A stretch of 12,578 nt of DNA, taken from positions 1-12,578 of the forward strand of contig DIXH01000061.1 of the NCBI GenBank assembly GCA_002428605.1. The letters run 5' to 3'. Of the stretch, positions 1 through 4,067 are shown in pieces (positions within the stretch are counted from its first letter, which is position 1; each line of letters starts with the position of its first letter). Source of the stretch: Clostridiaceae bacterium UBA6085 (GTDB lineage Bacteria; Bacillota; Clostridia; Clostridiales; Clostridiaceae). Under the pieces are notes generated by a model. The model was not told the DNA's origin. It saw nothing but the letters and a program-made list of their open reading frames with translations, and did no database searches. Made by a program: the position numbers and the translations under genes.

Positions 1-104
1 TTAAGATGCTGCACCCCAAGAGAGTCCGTATAAAAATCATGGTCAGTAACAACAACCCCATTGACGTTAAGTAATTTTTTGCATAAAGTATTAGCAGAAG
101 CCAT
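1..104 (-). CDS. ISL3-type transposase, N-terminal 34 codons (runs off the window)
   Basis: Minus-strand reading frame starting with ATG at 104 and open to the window edge. It encodes a start resembling MASANTLCKKLLNVNGVVVT, followed by DHDFYTDSLGVQHL. This resembles the N-terminus of ISL3-family transposases, in which a short helix (NTLxKKLLN) leads to a 'GVxH' segment before the zinc-ribbon cysteines. A purine-rich AAAGGG lies about 10 nt upstream of the ATG. Only 34 residues are visible, so neither the zinc ribbon nor the DDE residues can be inspected. The family assignment rests on recall of the N-terminal pattern. The gene points out of the window, and the element's upstream end would lie between here and the membrane protein gene at 248. 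Confidence 0.6.
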   Translation of the reverse strand, partial: MASANTLCKKLLNVNGVVVTDHDFYTDSLGVQHL

Positions 105-222
105 CTGGTTATCCCTTTCGTGTATGTGTTTGGTCGCTTATACATTACTGGGAACTGGGTGGCTTTTCAATATTTACTTTTACTAGTGAACTGTGGTTCT
201 ACCCACAATGAATAACGAAGCC
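1..222 (-). mobile_element. ISL3-like insertion sequence, upstream end (partial)
   Basis: This covers the transposase start (104) and its upstream segment to a probable element terminus at about 222. Read outward-in on the minus strand the terminus begins GGCTTCGTTATTCATTGTGG and continues with GTAGAACC. This GG...ACC-type end is like those I associate with ISL3-family inverted repeats. The boundary is supported by the neighbour: the membrane-protein reading frame is open from about position 212 rightwards but has a TGA at 209-211 and no sensible coding before it. The other end and the 8-bp target duplication expected for ISL3 lie outside the window, so the boundary is an inference. Confidence 0.4.
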
Positions 223-247
223 TCCAATTTTTCCGATAATAGGTTCA

Positions 248-1060
248 TTGGCAATGTCAGCGAATGTGCTGTGGGCACCTATAGGTTTCTTTGTCCCGCA
301 AATTTCATCGGGATTACAGTCATTGATGCTGCCTTCGCTTGTTTTTTGGGGATTCCTATGGATCATGATGTTCGTGCTTGAGTTTAATGTTGCCAAAACC
401 TGGCTTAAGCAGAAGATCGAAATTAATAAATTCAATTTTGTCTGGTTGCTTGATGTGTTCGCATTTGGGCTGGTCAGTCTGGCAGGCTCAGGTGTGGCAG
501 GCACCTCAGGAGATCCGCAGATCTCTGGGATTGCTGTCGTCGGTACTTTAGTGACTGTAGCAGTCGGAATCCTTCTGCTTTTTGTCAAACTGATAAATCT
601 TTTAAAGCTAATGATCAAAGGAAAAGATCTTCCGGCTGTTCCCATTTTGCCTGCATATTTTATACTGGTTCCCATTACCTGCCTTTTTGGAATAAGTATA
701 TATAGACTCACATCGTATTTTCAGAAAGTATACTCATACGACCTAAGTGGTCTCCTATCGGCCATTGTAGTATTAGCGTATGTATTTTCAATGACCTGGC
801 TGGTATTTACTGTATATTTGCTCGGGAACTATTTTAGGAACCTATTGATGAAGAGTGAGTATTCTGCACCTCAGTGGAGCATGGTTTGTGCGCTTGTCGG
901 TTCTCAGGTATTAGGTGTCTATGCACAGTCACTGTACATAAAAAGCCCCATATTGAACGCAATCAATTTTATAAGTATCGTTCTAGCAGTCGGAATTTAT
1001 GTCCTCATATTTCTCAAGTTCATGAAAGTCTTGTCACCGGTAAGACATAGTGCGAGTTAG
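248..1060 (+). CDS. Multi-pass membrane protein resembling TDT/SLAC1-type transporters, probably 5'-truncated
   Basis: The frame from TTG 248 (270 residues; ATG alternative at 254) has about eight hydrophobic segments. Examples are SLVFWGFLWIMMFVLEF, FVWLLDVFAFGLVSLAGSGVAG, AVVGTLVTVAVGILLLFV, ILPAYFILVPITCLFGISIY, and two near the C-terminus. The spacing and the 'PAYFILVPITCLFGISIYRL' segment recall TDT-family (TehA/SLAC1-like) anion or dicarboxylate carriers of about 10 helices and over 300 residues. The match is only general, and substrate cannot be read. The frame stays open upstream to about 212, giving PPIFPIIGSLAM, half a membrane helix with no good start or ribosome binding site. A TGA at 209-211 lies inside the probable ISL3 terminus. 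I infer that the N-terminus was removed by that insertion and the gene may be non-functional. Its last 34 bases and stop lie within the 106-bp repeat flanking the next element. Confidence 0.5.
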   Translation: MAMSANVLWAPIGFFVPQISSGLQSLMLPSLVFWGFLWIMMFVLEFNVAKTWLKQKIEINKFNFVWLLDVFAFGLVSLAGSGVAGTSGDPQISGIAVVGTLVTVAVGILLLFVKLINLLKLMIKGKDLPAVPILPAYFILVPITCLFGISIYRLTSYFQKVYSYDLSGLLSAIVVLAYVFSMTWLVFTVYLLGNYFRNLLMKSEYSAPQWSMVCALVGSQVLGVYAQSLYIKSPILNAINFISIVLAVGIYVLIFLKFMKVLSPVRHSAS

Positions 1061-1132
1061 ATAAATCGACCCTGGTTCACAATATAGACCGGAATTACTT
1101 CAATGGCATAGATGCTGTTCTCACGATTAACA
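1027..1132 (+). repeat. 106-bp direct repeat, left copy (target-site duplication)
   Basis: Bases 1027-1132 recur at 3082-3187 in the same orientation with a single difference (A at 1047, T at 3102). The copies diverge abruptly on both sides. They bracket the IS1634-type element exactly, so they are read as its target duplication. The left copy includes the last 34 bases of the membrane protein gene. Confidence 0.9.
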
Positions 1133-1182
1133 CCTGACTTTAGGATCAGACATTAAAAAATGGTGCAAACCGAACAAAAAGT

Positions 1183-1215
1183 AAGTCTGTTGCAGTGATA
1201 TGCAGCAGACTTTTT
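1183..1215. terminator. Bidirectional terminator at the 3' end of the transposase gene
   Basis: AAGTCTGTTGCA pairs with TGCAGCAGACTT (one G-U pair) around loop GTGATA, followed by TTTTT on the plus strand. On the minus strand the stem is followed by TTACTTTTTG, so it can also end the transposase transcript. Confidence 0.75.
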
Positions 1216-1239
1216 GATATCCGTATATTCTGGTTTGGA

Positions 1240-2916
1240 TTAAACTTTATGGTTGAATATTGATTTTATCTGGGTCTCTGTAAGAAAGTAATTCGTTAAC
1301 GGAAGTCCGAATCGGTTGGACAAATTATCTATAATATCTGAATAGGTTGTGGTGTTGATATACTTGCTCTCGGCTTTTGTGGCTTTGAAATTCTTGATGA
1401 AGTCAAAAATTTCTGAACTGGAATATTGGTTTTCCAGTATCTTGAACTGTAGAATTCTTTCCAAAAGCACTGCGAGATAGCATATTAGGAAATGTCCTTT
1501 AATAGGTTCCTCTTTCTGTAAGAATACGGGGCGTGCATCAAGGTCTGATTTCATTATTTTAAAGGATTCTTCAATTCTCCAAAGATTATGGTACGTGGAA
1601 TATATATTCTGATCAGTCATCACTACTTCAGAGGTCACAAGCAGGTCGTATCCAGCAAACATCAAATCTTTATCAATTGCATCTTGATTGATGCTGACAG
1701 TGGCATTTTTTCCTTTGCCGTCAGTGAAGCTTACATATTTTCCTGATTCACCAAAATCGTTTTTCTTTGCTTGAGATACAGTTAGTGACTTGGCTTTTTC
1801 AACCATCCTGTTTATCTCAAATCTTTTCTTGGCAGCGAGATCAGGATTGTAGGTAAGGAGCCTTTTTTCGGCAAGGCTCACAGTAGCTTTTTTCCCGTCA
1901 TGTTCCACGGTATAAGGGAATTTATCAATGCATGATTTGTAGCTATACAAAACATTGCCCTTCTTGTCTTTCACCTCTTTGAAGCCATGATCAAGCAGAA
2001 CCCACGCCTTCTCGCTTTCTGGAAGCCCTTTCACAGATTTTGAAAACAGGTATCCGTCACCGTTAGTTTTGGAAAAGGCGATGTTCTGGGCACAGGTAAG
2101 CCCTTTATCTGCAACATGAATAGTTTTACCTGTTATGTTGTTTTGTCTTTTCAAATTGGCAATGACATCCCTTAGGACAGGTTTTTCAGATTCATTACCT
2201 GGGTACATCTTCATTCCGATGGGTATCTGATTGCTATCCAATAGAAGGCCAAGTCCAACAATGGGGGATTTCTGGTTTTCTTTGCTTGGACCTTTTCTCC
2301 TGAAATCATCTTCCCTGTCAATTTCGAAATAAAAATTCGTACAGTGAAAATAGGTTTTCGAAGTGTCAACGCCATAGATGCTTTCTACTTGAGAAGTAAA
2401 TATCTCAACGAATTTTTCATAGTTGCTGCCTATGAAAGACAAGCCACTTAGAAGCTGGTCATAGGAGTAATCATAGGAATGAAAAAGGCTGGGCAATACC
2501 TCGTGGAACGTGCTGTTCTTGCTGCAAGGACTAACGCTTCTGGCATACGCAAGGGATGACAGCAGCTCGAAAAGATCGTATTCGAAGTCGTTGGTAAGTT
2601 TAAAGTAGTCTACATATTTTTTTATCTTCAGTTTGTCCATGATGCTTTTCAAAGGGAAGTAGCCAAGATAAAGATTGGGGGACTTGTCAGATATTTTCTT
2701 AGTACCGCTATCAGCTTTGGCCTTGTTAAGGGCGTCAACTTCTTTCTGAAAGTATTCCAATGGATCTTCGATGCCATTCTCAATATGAGTCTCCACGGAC
2801 CCTAAGGATTTGAAGCATTTGTGAGCTGTACCCTTCTTGTCATGGCTATAGAAACTTTCATAGATGGCGAGATAAGTCCTGTTTTTCTGCTTGGTTTTCT
2901 TAAGAAAATATGCCAT
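1240..2916 (-). CDS. IS1634-family transposase (DDE), with a substituted first catalytic residue
   Basis: A 558-residue protein starting at ATG 2916, preceded by GGAGGG. A longer frame to 2982 is excluded because the promoter -10 lies within it. IS1634/IS4-superfamily signatures are clear: FYFEID followed by GPSKENQKSPIVGLGLLLD and MYPGNESEK (about 195-245), HVADKGL with Asp270, and the late YHNLWRIEESFKIMK segment with Glu449 and Lys456 (E-x6-K). The family normally has Asp in a 'YYDxTNYYFE' strand. Here the strand reads YFHCTNFYFEID, so position 191 is His (CAC, one base from GAC). If the alignment holds, the first DDE Asp is missing and the enzyme should be inactive. Otherwise the frame is full length and uninterrupted. 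Confidence 0.9.
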   Translation of the reverse strand: MAYFLKKTKQKNRTYLAIYESFYSHDKKGTAHKCFKSLGSVETHIENGIEDPLEYFQKEVDALNKAKADSGTKKISDKSPNLYLGYFPLKSIMDKLKIKKYVDYFKLTNDFEYDLFELLSSLAYARSVSPCSKNSTFHEVLPSLFHSYDYSYDQLLSGLSFIGSNYEKFVEIFTSQVESIYGVDTSKTYFHCTNFYFEIDREDDFRRKGPSKENQKSPIVGLGLLLDSNQIPIGMKMYPGNESEKPVLRDVIANLKRQNNITGKTIHVADKGLTCAQNIAFSKTNGDGYLFSKSVKGLPESEKAWVLLDHGFKEVKDKKGNVLYSYKSCIDKFPYTVEHDGKKATVSLAEKRLLTYNPDLAAKKRFEINRMVEKAKSLTVSQAKKNDFGESGKYVSFTDGKGKNATVSINQDAIDKDLMFAGYDLLVTSEVVMTDQNIYSTYHNLWRIEESFKIMKSDLDARPVFLQKEEPIKGHFLICYLAVLLERILQFKILENQYSSSEIFDFIKNFKATKAESKYINTTTYSDIIDNLSNRFGLPLTNYFLTETQIKSIFNHKV

Positions 2917-2953
2917 AGTTATACCCTCCAAATATTGCACCACTAACATCATT

Positions 2954-2982
2954 ATTATATCACGTATAAAATAATTTTGCAA
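2954..2982 (-). promoter_or_regulatory. Transposase promoter
   Basis: On the minus strand TTGCAA (2982-2977) is followed by a 17-bp spacer and a perfect TATAAT (2959-2954). This places transcription start about 30 bases before the ATG at 2916. It also shows that the ATG at 2916, not an upstream start, is used. Confidence 0.8.
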
Positions 2983-2993
2983 TAGTTCCAGAT

Positions 2994-3023
2994 ATCAAAA
3001 AAAGCCCTATTTCAAAGGCTTTT
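2994..3023 (-). terminator. Hairpin terminator upstream of the transposase promoter
   Basis: AAAAGCC (3000-3006) pairs with GGCTTTT (3017-3023). Read on the minus strand the stem is followed by a T run, so it would stop transcription entering the element from the 3100 side before it reaches the transposase. Confidence 0.55.
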
Positions 3024-3081
3024 CACGGTTTAAATATTAGATTTGCTTAGAAACTTTATGGTGCTACTCTCTAAACACGGG

Positions 3082-3187
3082 AGTCTTGTCACCGGTAAGA
3101 CTTAGTGCGAGTTAGATAAATCGACCCTGGTTCACAATATAGACCGGAATTACTTCAATGGCATAGATGCTGTTCTCACGATTAACA
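3082..3187 (+). repeat. 106-bp direct repeat, right copy (target-site duplication)
   Basis: This is the second copy of 1027-1132, differing only at 3102. It includes a duplicate of the final codons and stop of the membrane protein gene, here without the rest of that gene. Its right edge ends in TTAACA, which can serve as the -35 of the promoter running rightward at 3182-3213. Confidence 0.9.
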
Positions 3188-3213
3188 GTGCAATGTGGTA
3201 GAATATATATAAT
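3182..3213 (+). promoter_or_regulatory. Candidate promoter at the right edge of the repeat
   Basis: TTAACA (3182-3187), a 16-bp spacer and TATATA (3204-3209). An overlapping TATAAT (3208-3213) would give a 20-bp spacer. It would transcribe a leader containing the 3233-3257 hairpin and the short ORF at 3293. Confidence 0.4.
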
Positions 3214-3232
3214 GACCCCCAAAAAAAGATGA

Positions 3233-3257
3233 AGGCCGATTCGGGGAAAATCGGCCT
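3233..3257. terminator. Strong hairpin, possible minus-strand terminator or leader stem
   Basis: AGGCCGATT pairs perfectly with AATCGGCCT around loop CGGGGAA. On the minus strand seven T's follow after about six bases, which is a marginal terminator. On the plus strand there is no T tract, so it would be a structured 5' leader element for a transcript from the 3182 promoter. Confidence 0.5.
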
Positions 3258-3292
3258 CCACTGGTAAACACAATCGCATAAAAGGGGGAAAT

Positions 3293-3349
3293 ATGAAATA
3301 CTTTTTAGGGTTCAAAGCATTTGCATGTGTAGTGTGTCTGGTATTATAA
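3293..3349 (+). CDS. Possible 18-residue peptide ORF
   Basis: ATG at 3293 is preceded by AAAGGGGG at good spacing and encodes MKYFLGFKAFACVVCLVL, then TAA. Basic residues followed by a hydrophobic stretch with two cysteines suggest a small membrane peptide, a leader peptide or the remnant of a signal sequence. It is too short to prove by coding statistics. The TATAAT of a second candidate promoter (3345-3350) overlaps its stop, so the frame may be accidental. It matches no peptide family I recognise. Confidence 0.3.
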   Translation: MKYFLGFKAFACVVCLVL

Positions 3350-3384
3350 TAGCATGGATTGGATGCAATTGAAAGTGATTATCA
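3321..3384 (+). promoter_or_regulatory. Promoter with Fur-box-like operator before the 149-residue protein
   Basis: TTGCAT (3321-3326), an 18-bp spacer and TATAAT (3345-3350) form a plausible promoter. Downstream, TGAAAGTGATTATCA (3370-3384) matches the Gram-positive Fur 7-1-7 box (TGATAAT-N-ATTATCA) at 12 of 14 positions. The dyad extends to ATTGA...TCAAT. It resembles Fur more than PerR (TTATAAT-N-ATTATAA). A second possible -10, TAAAAT (3387-3392), would place the box in the spacer. AT-rich dyads arise by chance, so this is suggestive only. Confidence 0.45.
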
Positions 3385-3425
3385 ATTAAAATTTGAAAAC
3401 ATTTTGTGAACACGGTGAGGATAAG

Positions 3426-3875
3426 ATGGATAACAAGGGTGTGCATTTCGGAGCAAAGGAAGAGCTCATTAGGGTCATATTTTCGCCCATTAACCTCAAT
3501 CTCCGGAAGGAAGTAGGCAAATCGCTGATCGAGGTACATGAGGACGGGAATCTTTTCGTTTCCTTCATAACAGGTGAAGGGTCGATCAGAGTAAAGCTGA
3601 ATGAAAAGAGGATGGTCATTTACGAGTGGACTGTCGATATTTCATTGGACCTTACGAGATACATTTTGAAGAGGTTCTGCCTTTTCCTGAGACGAAATGA
3701 CATTGGAGTGCTCAGGATATTAGATACCGCTGAAGTCAGACCGCTTGTGACTTATATCAGGACCGAGCTAAAGGATGTCATGTTCGAGTCAATGGGTGAA
3801 GTATGCTACCTGGAGCTAAGGGTCTTGAATTATCTGAAGAACGAATCCGGCAGCACATACGGTGAAGGAATATAG
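3426..3875 (+). CDS. Uncharacterised 149-residue protein
   Basis: ATG 3426 is chosen because GGTGAGG lies 6 bases upstream; the frame also contains an ATG at 3393 without such a site. The soluble-looking protein begins MDNKGVHFGAKEELIRVIFS. It mixes hydrophobic strands (FVSFITGEGSIRVKL) and helices (LTRYILKRFCLFLRRND, VRPLVTYIRTELKDV), with a high content of charged residues. There are no membrane segments, no signal peptide and no metal-binding Cys/His cluster; the two cysteines are isolated. I do not recognise the family. It forms its own transcription unit, with promoter elements and a Fur-like dyad upstream and a strong terminator just after it. Possible iron control is the only functional hint. 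Confidence 0.75.
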   Translation: MDNKGVHFGAKEELIRVIFSPINLNLRKEVGKSLIEVHEDGNLFVSFITGEGSIRVKLNEKRMVIYEWTVDISLDLTRYILKRFCLFLRRNDIGVLRILDTAEVRPLVTYIRTELKDVMFESMGEVCYLELRVLNYLKNESGSTYGEGI

Positions 3876-3899
3876 GCTGCTGTCAAGGCAAGGAATATG

Positions 3900-3937
3900 A
3901 AGAACGGGCTAGGAAAAGCCCGTTCTTTCATTTTTTC
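3900..3937 (+). terminator. Intrinsic terminator after the 149-residue protein
   Basis: AAGAACGGGCT pairs with AGCCCGTTCTT (11 bp, loop AGGAAA), followed by TCATTTTTTC. It lies 24 bases past the stop codon and separates this unit from nrdD. Confidence 0.9.
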
Positions 3938-3971
3938 AGGATTATTTCGCACATATAGGAAATAACGAATG

Positions 3972-4000
3972 TTGACCACTTTTTTTTTGTGCTGTATCAT
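3972..4000 (+). promoter_or_regulatory. nrdDG promoter
   Basis: TTGACC (3972-3977), a 17-bp spacer and TATCAT (3995-4000). The expected start, near 4007, gives a leader of about 60 bases that begins at the first NrdR-like box. Confidence 0.75.
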
Positions 4001-4008
4001 TGTATAGA

Positions 4009-4055
4009 CCACAATATATAGATAGAATAAAAATATAAAACACAAGATGTAGTAA
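4009..4055 (+). promoter_or_regulatory. Tandem NrdR-box-like operators
   Basis: CCACAATATATAGATA (4009-4024) and ACACAAGATGTAGTAA (4040-4055) each match the NrdR consensus ACACAATATATAGTGT at 12 of 16 positions. Their starts are 31 bp apart, the three-helical-turn spacing characteristic of paired NrdR sites upstream of ribonucleotide reductase genes. They sit just downstream of the -10, consistent with repression. The nrdR gene is not in the window. Confidence 0.75.
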
Positions 4056-4067
4056 AGGGGCGGACAT

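Larger units (their letters stand above)
1133..3081 (-). mobile_element. IS1634-type insertion sequence, complete, about 1.95 kb
   Basis: The element is defined as the sequence between the two 106-bp direct repeats. It carries one transposase gene on the minus strand. Its ends form an imperfect inverted repeat: the left reads CCTGACTTTAGGATCAG and the right, reverse-complemented, reads CCCGTGTTTAGAGAGTAG. IS1634 and relatives (IS4 superfamily) are known for long target duplications of variable length, and this arrangement fits. Exact termini could shift a base or two. A bidirectional hairpin terminator at 1183-1215 and another hairpin at 3000-3023 insulate the transposase from outside transcription. 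The element is more AT-rich than the resident genes from 4068 onward. Confidence 0.85.

Noticed and set aside
193..381. Plus-strand 62-codon frame overlapping the start of the membrane protein
   Set aside because: It begins inside the probable ISL3 end, lacks hydrophobic segments that would complete the transporter, and joining it would need a frameshift with no supporting similarity.
199..711. 170-codon open frame on the minus strand
   Set aside because: It is antisense to the membrane protein gene and its composition (many Thr, Pro and Asn, no domain pattern) is that of a shadow frame.
2917..2982. Longer transposase N-terminus
   Set aside because: The promoter -35 and -10 lie within it, and the good ribosome binding site belongs to ATG 2916.
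3112..3539. Two overlapping minus-strand frames of 67 and 75 codons
   Set aside because: They have no ribosome binding sites and run antisense to promoter elements and the unknown gene. Only the last 24 residues of the first look protein-like, and these are listed as a low-interest remnant.
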